A DNA stretch of 64,000 bases. Origin: JAWUWD01 sp034112085 (GTDB lineage Bacteria > Bacteroidota > Bacteroidia > Cytophagales > Cyclobacteriaceae). Location of the stretch: NCBI GenBank assembly GCA_034112085.1, contig JAWUWD010000062.1:1-64000 (forward strand). The letters are read 5' to 3'. Below the pieces are notes generated by a model. It had not been told where the DNA came from. It did no database searches and saw only the letters and a program-made list of their open reading frames with translations. The position numbers were made by a program, and so were the translations under genes. Below, piece by piece: positions 26,967 through 35,432 of this stretch. Within the stretch, counting starts at the first letter, position 1, and the number at the start of each line of letters is the position of its first letter.

Positions 26967-29900
26967 TCAAGCAATCATCTCAGAGATTAGTTGTTTGGCA
27001 ACATTCACCTCCTCTACCTTTTCAATAGTAAGTAAAAGCTTCTCCTTGATCTCTTTCATTTTACATCGTCTCGGATAAGACTGAACATAGGTCAGCACTT
27101 TCCCGAAAACTGGTGATTTATAGTATTTTTCATTCGTCTGTGGAACAAAGTACCCTTTGAGTCTTCCTCCCTTCAGCATAAGTTTTTCGAAGCCAGCTTG
27201 CTGTGCCAACCAACGAAGTCTAACAGAATCAATCAGCTCCAATACGGGTTCAGGAATTGGCCCAAACCGATCTTTGATCTCCTCAGTAAAGAGTATCAGT
27301 TTTTCTTCAGATTTAATATTGTCCAACTTATTATACAAACTAAGACGTTCCGTAATGCTATTGACATATTCATCTGGTATAAGTATTTCCAAATCAGTCT
27401 CCACACTACAGTCTTGCACTAAGAGTTTAGTCGTATCACTGAGTTCTTTTACAAATAGATCTTTGAACTTTGTCTCTTTTAGTTCACGTACAGCCTCATC
27501 CAATATTTTGTGATAGGCATCGAAACCAAGGTCTGTAATAAATCCACTTTGTTCCGCCCCAAGAAGGTTCCCAGCTCCTCTAATATCCAAATCTCTCATG
27601 GCTACTTTGAAACCATCTCCCAATTCAGAAAACTCTTCCAAAGTACTTAATCGTTTCCGTGCATCAGAAGTCAGCCCTGTTGTAGGTTGTGTCAGTAAAT
27701 AACAAAATGCCTTTTTGTTGGATCGACCCACACGACCACGCATTTGGTGTAAGTCGGATAGCCCAAACATATGCGCGTGATTGATGATAATGGTATTGGC
27801 ATTAGGAATATCTAGGCCAGATTCGATGATATTTGTTGAAACCAGAATGTCATACTCTCCTTCGATGAACTTCATCATCGCTTTTTCAAGTTTTGCACCA
27901 TCCATTTGCCCGTGCGCTACGCCTATTCTAGCATCTGGAACGAGTCGCAAAATAATATTAGCAACCTGCTCTATGTCATTCACTCTGTTGTGAACGAAAA
28001 AAACCTGCCCTCCTCTGCGGAGTTCAAAACTAATGGCATCTCGGATAAACTCATCCTTGAATATTTGAATCTGTGTAGTCACCGGCTGCCTGTTAGGCGG
28101 AGGTGTAGATATTATGCTAAGATCTCTCGCTCCCATTAATGAGAAATGAAGTGTTCTTGGAATAGGTGTCGCTGTCAATGTCAAAGAATCAACATCAACA
28201 CGAACCTCTTTAAGCCTTTCTTTCACCTTGACTCCGAACTTCTGCTCTTCATCTATGATCATCAATCCAAGATCTTTGAAATCAATGTCTTTGTTGACGA
28301 TCCTATGGGTGCCTATTAGAATTTGCGTCTCACCGTCTTTGACATTTTGTAAAGTTGCCTTAATCTCCTTGGTCGTTTTGAATCGATTGATGTATTCAAC
28401 TTTTACTGGGAAGTTTTTTAATCGCTCCGCGAATGTGCGATAGTGCTGCATGGCTAAGATGGTCGTAGGGACAAGCACGGCTACTTGCTTATTGTCAGTC
28501 ACTGCCTTGAAGGCTGCGCGGATTGCCACCTCCGTTTTACCAAATCCAACATCTCCACAAACCAATCTGTCCATCGCGTGTGGAAGCTCCATATCTGCTT
28601 TAACCGCGGCTATTGAAGTCGCCTGATCTGGGGTGTCTTCATACATAAACGATGATTCCAGTTCTTCTTGCAAGAAACTGTCTTTTGAGAATGCAAAACC
28701 AGTTGCTTGCTTACGTTTAGCATAAAGCTCTATCAGTTCATTGGCGATATCTGCCACTTTACTCTTAACCTTTTTCTTCTTGTTGTCCCACTCTGGTGAC
28801 CCAAGTTTACTCATTGTGGGTGCAGCTCCCTCTTGTCCAGAGTACTTAGAGATCTTGTGAAGTGCATGAATATTTACATACAACAAGTCATCATCACGAT
28901 ATACTAGCCTAATGGCTTCTTGTGCTTTGTCATTGACTGTGCGCTTATCTAACCCGGCAAATCTTCCAATCCCATAATCAATGTGTGTCACATAATCTCC
29001 TGGTTTAAGCGTTCGAAGTTCTTTGAGCGTAAGTGCCTTCGACTTGGAATGCTTGTCTTTGGTTTTGTAACGATGAAATCGCTCAAAAATCTGATGATCG
29101 GTGTAGCAAGCTATCTTTAATGTTTCATCTACAAATCCTTCTCTTAACCCTATGTTTAGTGCTTGAAAAGTATGCTGAGGATCCAGTTCTAGAAAAATAT
29201 TCTCAAGTCGTTCAAGCTGCTTGTTAGACTCCGCAGAGATTAGGGTTGTGAAGCCATGTGTTTTGTTGTCCGCCACATCCTTGACAAGAATATCAAAGTC
29301 CTTATTGAAGGACGGCTGTGGCTTGGAGGCAAAATCAAAACTCTTCGAGCTATTGAGATAAAATCGATTGCCAAATTCAATTTTCACCAGCTTATTTGCC
29401 TGTGCTGAGAAAGTGTCTGCTGTTTCGAAAAGGTCTTCAGGGTTAAGAACCATCTGAATATCCCCGCTATTTTCCAATATTTGATTGAAGCTGTTACTCG
29501 CCTTTTCAAAATACTTGTCTATGATGTCCAGCGTTTGCTGATAATCCTTAAACCAAACCTTAGTGTTGTTGGGAACAAAGTTAAGAAAGGCTTGGCGCTC
29601 TTCTTGAATCAACTTTGTTTGAACATTGGGAATAATATTTATTTCTTTTATCGTCTCTTCTGATAGCTGTGTAGATGGATCAAATGTCCTGATACTTTCA
29701 ATTTCATTACCAAAAAGCTCAATTCGATATGGCAAGTCATGTGCATATGAAAACACATCAATGATCCCTCCTCTTACTGCATATTGTCCTGCTTCATATA
29801 CGAAATCCGTTTTCTCAAAATCGTAAGTGATCAAGAGTTCAGCCAAGAATTCTATATCTACTTTTTCACCTATTTTTAAGGTAAATGTATTTTGTGTTAG

Positions 29901-30317
29901 CGAGCGTTTGTTAATAACTCGCTCTGTCAATGCTTCGGGATAGGTAACAATTATTTCACCAGATGAGGCCTTGTGGTTGATGCGATTCAGAATTTCAGCA
30001 CGCATCAGAATATTGGCATTCTCCGTTTCCTCAAACTCATACGCTCGCTTGTACGATGTAGGAAAAAACAGCACCTCTTTCCCATGAAGTAAGTTTTGTA
30101 AATCACTGTGAAAATATGCAGCCTCTTCCTTATCGTGCAGTACAATTAAGTGATTCTGATGATTGATACCATAGAGTGCACCAATTATCACAGCATCGAG
30201 ACTCCCTACTATTCCTTCGATTTTTATTGAAAGGTTCTCATTGGGTTTTGTTGCTTCAGCAATGGTTTGAACAACACTATCATTACGGTAAAGTTTGAGG
30301 AGATCTTTTACTTTCAA
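26967..30317 (-). CDS. mfd: Transcription-repair coupling factor Mfd
   Basis: The 1116-aa protein has the UvrB-like N-terminal module, an RNA-polymerase-interaction domain near residues 440-510 (GDYVTHIDYGIGRFAGL), and superfamily-2 translocase motifs GDVGFGKTEVA (Walker A), DEEQ, TATPIPRTL and the C-terminal TRCF domain. It removes RNA polymerase stalled at lesions and recruits UvrA. The start is TTG: the preceding in-frame codons are GCC then a TAA stop, so no ATG is available upstream and the next Met is deep in the domain. A -7 box lies 20 bases upstream. Confidence 0.96.
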   Translation of the reverse strand: MKVKDLLKLYRNDSVVQTIAEATKPNENLSIKIEGIVGSLDAVIIGALYGINHQNHLIVLHDKEEAAYFHSDLQNLLHGKEVLFFPTSYKRAYEFEETENANILMRAEILNRINHKASSGEIIVTYPEALTERVINKRSLTQNTFTLKIGEKVDIEFLAELLITYDFEKTDFVYEAGQYAVRGGIIDVFSYAHDLPYRIELFGNEIESIRTFDPSTQLSEETIKEINIIPNVQTKLIQEERQAFLNFVPNNTKVWFKDYQQTLDIIDKYFEKASNSFNQILENSGDIQMVLNPEDLFETADTFSAQANKLVKIEFGNRFYLNSSKSFDFASKPQPSFNKDFDILVKDVADNKTHGFTTLISAESNKQLERLENIFLELDPQHTFQALNIGLREGFVDETLKIACYTDHQIFERFHRYKTKDKHSKSKALTLKELRTLKPGDYVTHIDYGIGRFAGLDKRTVNDKAQEAIRLVYRDDDLLYVNIHALHKISKYSGQEGAAPTMSKLGSPEWDNKKKKVKSKVADIANELIELYAKRKQATGFAFSKDSFLQEELESSFMYEDTPDQATSIAAVKADMELPHAMDRLVCGDVGFGKTEVAIRAAFKAVTDNKQVAVLVPTTILAMQHYRTFAERLKNFPVKVEYINRFKTTKEIKATLQNVKDGETQILIGTHRIVNKDIDFKDLGLMIIDEEQKFGVKVKERLKEVRVDVDSLTLTATPIPRTLHFSLMGARDLSIISTPPPNRQPVTTQIQIFKDEFIRDAISFELRRGGQVFFVHNRVNDIEQVANIILRLVPDARIGVAHGQMDGAKLEKAMMKFIEGEYDILVSTNIIESGLDIPNANTIIINHAHMFGLSDLHQMRGRVGRSNKKAFCYLLTQPTTGLTSDARKRLSTLEEFSELGDGFKVAMRDLDIRGAGNLLGAEQSGFITDLGFDAYHKILDEAVRELKETKFKDLFVKELSDTTKLLVQDCSVETDLEILIPDEYVNSITERLSLYNKLDNIKSEEKLILFTEEIKDRFGPIPEPVLELIDSVRLRWLAQQAGFEKLMLKGGRLKGYFVPQTNEKYYKSPVFGKVLTYVQSYPRRCKMKEIKEKLLLTIEKVEEVNVAKQLISEMIA

Positions 30318-30336
30318 GGCTTATCAATTTAAGAAA

Positions 30337-30344
30337 CAAATATA
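30337..30344 (-). promoter_or_regulatory. Predicted -7 box for mfd
   Basis: Minus-strand TATATTTG matches TAnnTTTG exactly, 20 bases before the mfd TTG start. The implied leader is short, about 15 bases. A -33 element is not clear. Confidence 0.45.
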
Positions 30345-30429
30345 ACAAATCGACTGGCGTGAGATTGAAGAAATTCAATGAATTATTGGCTGCGGCTATG
30401 GTTTAGATCTGTATTATAAACACCAACAC

Positions 30430-31014
30430 CTAATAAAGCACCTCCCCCTCAATAATCACCTCAACTATTTCTTTAAAGAGCTGTTTATCGTGTGTTAATA
30501 TAGAATAACCAGTTAAGATTGTTTGCCCTTGTTTTTGATCAAATATAAGTTCCAGTTCTCGTTTTGAATCGTTCAGCATGGTTCCAGAGGACACTATTGC
30601 GGTTATTTTTTTCAGTGAAGTAATATCATTGAGATAATAGACATTCAGCATTTTTACTGGGCTGATTTCACCCTCATTGAGCTGAAAACTCATTATTGTT
30701 AGATTGCTCACGCTATCTCTGATTTCGTCTGACTTTCTGTAGGCATCGAATAATGATGGCTTACTAATATCCATCGAACGAAATACTGCTAATTCATTTG
30801 ACCAGTTTACTTCACCACTATTTAACTTAACTACCTCCTCCTGCTCTTTGTAGGTGACCTTTTTTTTGAGTTGTGCATTTACCTGAGCCAGGTGATTTAT
30901 TTCCTTATTGATCAATGAATCAATAACAAAAACCTGTGAAGATTCAACTTGATTTTGCCTATGTGACTCACATGAAGTCAGAACAATAATAAGTAGTATT
31001 ACAAGATACCTCAT
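30430..31014 (-). CDS. Lipoprotein of unknown function
   Basis: The 194-aa protein starts with a lipoprotein signal ending in the lipobox LTSC (Cys15), so it is probably tethered in the envelope. The mature part has a helical region (about 30-60) and then alternating beta-like sequence (MLNVYYLNDITSLKKITAIV). I do not recognise a domain. Its start overlaps the gpmI stop by four bases (ATGA), so it is translationally coupled to a glycolytic gene without an obvious functional reason. Confidence 0.75.
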   Translation of the reverse strand: MRYLVILLIIVLTSCESHRQNQVESSQVFVIDSLINKEINHLAQVNAQLKKKVTYKEQEEVVKLNSGEVNWSNELAVFRSMDISKPSLFDAYRKSDEIRDSVSNLTIMSFQLNEGEISPVKMLNVYYLNDITSLKKITAIVSSGTMLNDSKRELELIFDQKQGQTILTGYSILTHDKQLFKEIVEVIIEGEVLY

Positions 31015-32531
31015 ACTAAAATGTCTCCTGTCATTTCTTTTGGTATTTCTATTCCCATCAGCGTAAGAATAGTTGGTGCCAAGTCTCCTAACTTACCATC
31101 CTTGATGCTTATTTCAGTGTTTTTATCAACCAAAATACAGGGAACAAGACTTGTGGTGTGTGCTGTATTTGGTGTACCATCTTCATTGATCATACAGTCC
31201 GAGTTGCCATGATCTGCAATGATCATTATCGAATATTCATTAGCCAAAGCAGCGCTAGTCACTACCTCGGCACAATGATCTACTGTTTCGCATGCTTTGA
31301 TAGCAGCCTGAAAATCACCCGTATGACCGACCATGTCAGGGTTTGCGAAGTTGAGACAAATAAAATCAGCACTTCTCTCATTCAGTTCAGGAACAATTTT
31401 ATCCTGAATATCTTTAGCGCTCATCTCTGGCTGAAGATCATAAGTAGCAACTTTTGGTGATGGGCATAAAAGTCGTCTTTCTCCTTCAAACTCCTGTTCC
31501 CTACCTCCTGAGAAAAAGAAAGTCACATGTGGATACTTCTCTGTTTCGGCTATTCTAATCTGTTTTTTTCCTGCTCGTTCTAATACTTCGCCAATAGTGT
31601 TGTTGAGGTTATCTTTCTCAAAAACCACATTGACCTCAGTGAAAGTCTTATCATAATTAGTCAAAGTAACGTAGTGTAAGTCCAGCTTTTTCATGTCCTG
31701 ATCAGGAAAGTCTTGCTGAGTAAGGGCTTTGGTAATCTCTCTACCTCGATCCGTTCTGAAGTTAAAGCAAAACACCACATCACCGCTCTCTATTTTAGCA
31801 ATAGGCTCTCCCTCTTCATCCGTTTGAATTATAGGTTTGATGAATTCGTCTGACACTCCTTGATCGTAAGAGCTCTGCACTGCTCCCAACAAATCATTGG
31901 TATATGCACCGCCAGCTTTAACCATCGCATCATAAGCAATCTTGACCCGTTCCCAGCGATTGTCTCGATCCATCGCAAAATATCTCCCAGTAACAGAAGC
32001 GATCGTTCCAGTAGTTTGATCGAGATGCTCTTGTAAATCTTTTATATAATTGAGCCCTCCTTTAGGATCGGTATCGCGGCCGTCTGTAAATGCATGTATA
32101 AAAACATTACTGACCTTTTCTTTATCTGCGATAGAACAGAGCTCTTTGAGGTGATTGATATGTGCATGAACACCACCATCAGAGAGAAGCCCCATGAAGT
32201 GCACCTTTTTATTTTCTTTTTTGGCATAATCGAATGCCTCAAGAAGGGTTTTGTTGGTCGCCAACGTGCCCTCTTCTACTGCTTTGTTTATTTTGACAAG
32301 ATCCTGATAGACCACTCTTCCAGCACCAATATTCATATGACCTACTTCCGAATTGCCCATTTGCCCCTCGGGAAGTCCAACGGCCAAGCCAGATGCCTCG
32401 AGTTTGCTATGTGCATATTTCTTAAATAAGCTATCCATATATGGCGTATTGGCTTTGTCTATTGCAGATACTTCTTTGTTTTTGGCGATTCCCCAACCGT
32501 CCAAAATCATCAATAACACACGTTTATTCAT
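31011..32531 (-). CDS. gpmI: 2,3-bisphosphoglycerate-independent phosphoglycerate mutase
   Basis: The 506-aa enzyme shows the alkaline-phosphatase-superfamily metal sites of iPGM: LMILDGWG at the N-terminus, GNSEVGHMNIGAG with the catalytic Ser near residue 62, HAFTDGRDTDPKGG, and the C-terminal FANPDMVGHTGD and IADHGNSDCM. It interconverts 3- and 2-phosphoglycerate with two Mn ions. Length is typical. The promoter box lies about 30 bases upstream, divergent from the DUF4783-nadC pair. Confidence 0.96.
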   Translation of the reverse strand: MNKRVLLMILDGWGIAKNKEVSAIDKANTPYMDSLFKKYAHSKLEASGLAVGLPEGQMGNSEVGHMNIGAGRVVYQDLVKINKAVEEGTLATNKTLLEAFDYAKKENKKVHFMGLLSDGGVHAHINHLKELCSIADKEKVSNVFIHAFTDGRDTDPKGGLNYIKDLQEHLDQTTGTIASVTGRYFAMDRDNRWERVKIAYDAMVKAGGAYTNDLLGAVQSSYDQGVSDEFIKPIIQTDEEGEPIAKIESGDVVFCFNFRTDRGREITKALTQQDFPDQDMKKLDLHYVTLTNYDKTFTEVNVVFEKDNLNNTIGEVLERAGKKQIRIAETEKYPHVTFFFSGGREQEFEGERRLLCPSPKVATYDLQPEMSAKDIQDKIVPELNERSADFICLNFANPDMVGHTGDFQAAIKACETVDHCAEVVTSAALANEYSIMIIADHGNSDCMINEDGTPNTAHTTSLVPCILVDKNTEISIKDGKLGDLAPTILTLMGIEIPKEMTGDILV

Positions 32532-32559
32532 ATGACTAAATATTTAAAAAGACCTAATA

Positions 32560-32567
32560 CAAATATA
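32560..32567 (-). promoter_or_regulatory. Predicted -7 box for gpmI
   Basis: Minus-strand TATATTTG matches TAnnTTTG, 29 bases upstream of the gpmI ATG. The only TTG upstream is about 9 bases away, too close for a standard -33. Confidence 0.45.
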
Positions 32568-32594
32568 ACCATTCGTCAATTCAGCGAGCACTAT

Positions 32595-32626
32595 TTTGAC
32601 ATTGAATAATTGAATGCATATTTTTG
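32595..32626 (+). promoter_or_regulatory. Promoter of the DUF4783-nadC unit
   Basis: TTTG (32595-32598) and TATTTTTG (32619-32626) are separated by 20 bases, which matches the Bacteroidota housekeeping promoter well. The -7 box ends 42 bases before the DUF4783 ATG. Confidence 0.65.
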
Positions 32627-32668
32627 GCATAATTTTAGACTATATTTATAATTCACACCAAGTGTAAG

Positions 32669-33073
32669 ATGAATAAAATAGAAAAAAGCAAATGGATATT
32701 GGTTTTGGGACTTTGTGTTCTGATGATTGGTAGTTCCTTTGCCCAAGGTGATATCATCAATGATGTTAAAGAAGCCGTGAAAATCGGTGCCTCGAAAGAG
32801 GTCTCTCGTTTTCTTCATCAAAATGTAGACCTGACCATCAATGGAAAGATGGACACTTATAGCAAGACCCAAGCAGAATACGTATTAAAAGACTTTTTCA
32901 AAAAAAATCCTCCTTCTAGTTTTGTGATTGTACATCAAGGGGCCTCCAAAGCTGGTTCCCCTTATGCCACTGGTCAATATATGAGTGGAACAAATACTTT
33001 TTTGGTCTGGGTTAGAATCAAGAAAGTAACTGATAAATACCTCATTCATGAAATGAGCTTTATCAAGGAGTAG
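32669..33073 (+). CDS. Exported DUF4783 protein
   Basis: The 134-aa protein has a signal peptide (SKWILVLGLCVLMIGSSFA, then Gln). The mature sequence (GDIINDVKEAVKIGASKEVSRFL, split by no gap, then QAEYVLKDFFKKNPP and FLVWVRIKKVTDKYLIHEM) fits the DUF4783 family, an NTF2-like fold common in Bacteroidota, often beside nadC. The function is not known. nadC follows by 51 bases on the same strand. Confidence 0.85.
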   Translation: MNKIEKSKWILVLGLCVLMIGSSFAQGDIINDVKEAVKIGASKEVSRFLHQNVDLTINGKMDTYSKTQAEYVLKDFFKKNPPSSFVIVHQGASKAGSPYATGQYMSGTNTFLVWVRIKKVTDKYLIHEMSFIKE

Positions 33074-33124
33074 TCCTCCATTATTTCAATAAATAATATT
33101 CTTGTAGATCATTAATTTCATTTT

Positions 33125-33985
33125 GTGAAACCAAAATACTTAACAATAGAAGCCATCGATAGCTTTATTAGTCAAGCACTAATGGAAGATGTTGGTAGTG
33201 GTGACCACTCTTCACTTGCGGCAGTTCCGGCATCGGCAAAGAGCAAGGCCCAATTATTAATTAAAGGAGAAGGTATACTAGCGGGACTAGAATTGGCCTC
33301 ACTTATTTTCTATACTGTAGACCCCTCTCTTAAGGTGACGAATAAGCTGAAGGACGGTGATCAGGTGTCATTTGGAGACGTGGGACTAATTGTAGAAGGA
33401 TCAGCAAGAAGTATTTTGACCTCCGAGCGATTGGTACTCAACTGTATGCAACGAATGAGCGGTATTGCTACTTATACCAAAAGCCTACGAGACCTAATCA
33501 AGTCTACCAAAGCTGAATTGCTCGATACCCGGAAAACAACTCCTAACTTTAGGCTTATGGAAAAGTGGGCTGTTGCGATAGGAGGAGGTACAAATCATCG
33601 TTTTGGATTGTACGATATGGTGATGCTCAAAGACAATCACAATGATTTTTGTGGAGGGATCGGAAAAGCAATAAGACAGACAAGAGCCTATCTTGAAGAG
33701 AAAAAGTTGGACCTAAAAATCGAAGTAGAAACGAGAAATCTAAAAGAGGTTCAAGAGGTACTAGATACAGGCGGAGTAGATGTAATCATGCTTGACAACA
33801 TGATGCCTTCTGTGATGAAAGAGGCTATCAACATGATCAAAGGAATTTGTAAAATAGAAGCTAGCGGGGGTATTACAGAAAGCAATATTGCCGAAGTGGC
33901 GGAATGTGGTGTAGATTTTATCTCAGTAGGCGCTCTTACTCATTCTATAAAAAGCATGGATATTAGTTTAAAAGCGATGAAGTGA
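33125..33985 (+). CDS. nadC: Nicotinate-nucleotide pyrophosphorylase (quinolinate phosphoribosyltransferase)
   Basis: The 286-aa enzyme has the NadC hallmarks: ALMEDVGSGDHSS near residue 20, SERLVLNCMQRMSGIAT, LDTRKTTPNFRLMEKWAV and GGGTNHRFGLYDMVMLKDNH. It makes nicotinate mononucleotide from quinolinate and PRPP in de novo NAD synthesis. The start is GTG; the first internal ATG would remove the conserved N-terminus. It is probably cotranscribed with the DUF4783 gene. Confidence 0.96.
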   Translation: MKPKYLTIEAIDSFISQALMEDVGSGDHSSLAAVPASAKSKAQLLIKGEGILAGLELASLIFYTVDPSLKVTNKLKDGDQVSFGDVGLIVEGSARSILTSERLVLNCMQRMSGIATYTKSLRDLIKSTKAELLDTRKTTPNFRLMEKWAVAIGGGTNHRFGLYDMVMLKDNHNDFCGGIGKAIRQTRAYLEEKKLDLKIEVETRNLKEVQEVLDTGGVDVIMLDNMMPSVMKEAINMIKGICKIEASGGITESNIAEVAECGVDFISVGALTHSIKSMDISLKAMK

Positions 33986-34024
33986 TTTAGGATTGGCGAG
34001 CCTACACATCCCTACTTGTATTGA

Positions 34025-35281
34025 ATGAAAATTAACAGAACTACCGTACTAGTTACTTTAATGATTACAGGAGAGATTATCTTTCTTCTCCCTTTTGTAG
34101 TCGCCAGAATATTTCGCCCCACTTTTCTGAAGGTATTCGAAATCACCAATTTTGAACTAGGCTCGGCCTTTTCTATTTATGGTATTGTTGCAATGGTCTC
34201 ATACTTCGCTGGAGGACCTATAGCCGATAGGTATTCACCTAGAAAGCTAATGGTCGTTTCTCTAATAATTACTGCCTTTGGAGGATTATTTATGGGCATG
34301 ATTCCTACACTGGCTGGCTTGACAGTGCTCTATGGATTCTGGGGCATAAGCACCATTCTTCTTTATTGGGCAGCTGCTGTTAAGGCAACACGAGAGTTCG
34401 GTGGTAATGACAATACGCAAGGTCGGGCTTTTGGACTTGTTGACGCTGGAAGGGGCTTGTTTGCTGCAGCATTAGCTTCTTTATCAGTACTCCTTTTCGA
34501 TGTGTTTCTTCCGGTAAATACTGATGTGGCCAGTCTGGAGGAATTGTCCAAAGCCCTAAGTAATATCATCTTTATCTTTTCAGGGTTGATTGTTGCCAGT
34601 GCCGTACTGGTTTGGTATGCCTTTCCAGAAACAGGAATTTCCAAAGATGCTTCAGTTCATAATATTTCGCTAGAAGGCATAAAAAACATCATCAAAAGAC
34701 CTTCTATTTGGTTGCAAGCCTTGATATTAGTGTGTGGCTATGTTGGCTATAAATGCACAGATGATTTTTCGCTTTATGCGAGTGATGTGTTTGGTTACGA
34801 TGATGTCAATGCTGCTCACATAGGCACCATTTCATTCTGGGTTAGACCTTTTGCTGCCCTTGCCGCTGGACTGCTGGGTGATAGGTTCCAACATTCAAGA
34901 ATGGTCAGTCTTTGTTTTGTAATTATTATTCTTGGAAGCCTGACCATCAGCTCTGGAATTTTAAATACAGGAGTAGGAGTATTTATTATCATGACCATTG
35001 CCACAACGAGTGTCGGAATTTATGGTTTGCGCGGATTATATTTCGCGCTATTTCAAGAATCAAAAATCCCTTTAATCTATACCGGCAGTGCTGTCGGTAT
35101 TATCTCAGTCATCGGATACACACCAGATGTTTTTATGGGACCGCTCATGGGGTATATGCTGGATAGCTCACCTGGAGTATTAGGTCATCAGCACCTATTC
35201 CTTATTCTGGCTGGCTTTGGGCTAGTCGGTTTGATTACTTCCGTTATTTTTAAACGCATAACATTATCCTACCAACAATAG
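34025..35281 (+). CDS. MFS transporter
   Basis: The 418-aa protein has about 12 hydrophobic segments and the MFS loop motif GGPIADRYSPRKLM between segments 2 and 3. The N-terminal FRPTFLKVFEITN wording recalls sugar-phosphate or organic-anion antiporters, but the substrate cannot be assigned. It follows nadC by 39 bases on the same strand; a link to NAD precursors is possible only by position. Confidence 0.85.
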   Translation: MKINRTTVLVTLMITGEIIFLLPFVVARIFRPTFLKVFEITNFELGSAFSIYGIVAMVSYFAGGPIADRYSPRKLMVVSLIITAFGGLFMGMIPTLAGLTVLYGFWGISTILLYWAAAVKATREFGGNDNTQGRAFGLVDAGRGLFAAALASLSVLLFDVFLPVNTDVASLEELSKALSNIIFIFSGLIVASAVLVWYAFPETGISKDASVHNISLEGIKNIIKRPSIWLQALILVCGYVGYKCTDDFSLYASDVFGYDDVNAAHIGTISFWVRPFAALAAGLLGDRFQHSRMVSLCFVIIILGSLTISSGILNTGVGVFIIMTIATTSVGIYGLRGLYFALFQESKIPLIYTGSAVGIISVIGYTPDVFMGPLMGYMLDSSPGVLGHQHLFLILAGFGLVGLITSVIFKRITLSYQQ

Positions 35282-35432
35282 ACTTATACTAAAGTCAACT
35301 TGTAATCTATTTTATACTCACTTTATAGCCAAAAAAAATGTGCCTCTTTTTCAGCGAGACAAGGTTAGATTTGATCTTTTCAGGATTAGGCCTAAATTGG
35401 TAGTGAATTCAAATAAGCAAAACTCTAACTCG

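Noticed and set aside
35340..35432. Upstream GTG start adding 31 residues to the S9 peptidase
   Set aside because: The extension is basic and would bury the signal peptide that begins at 35433.
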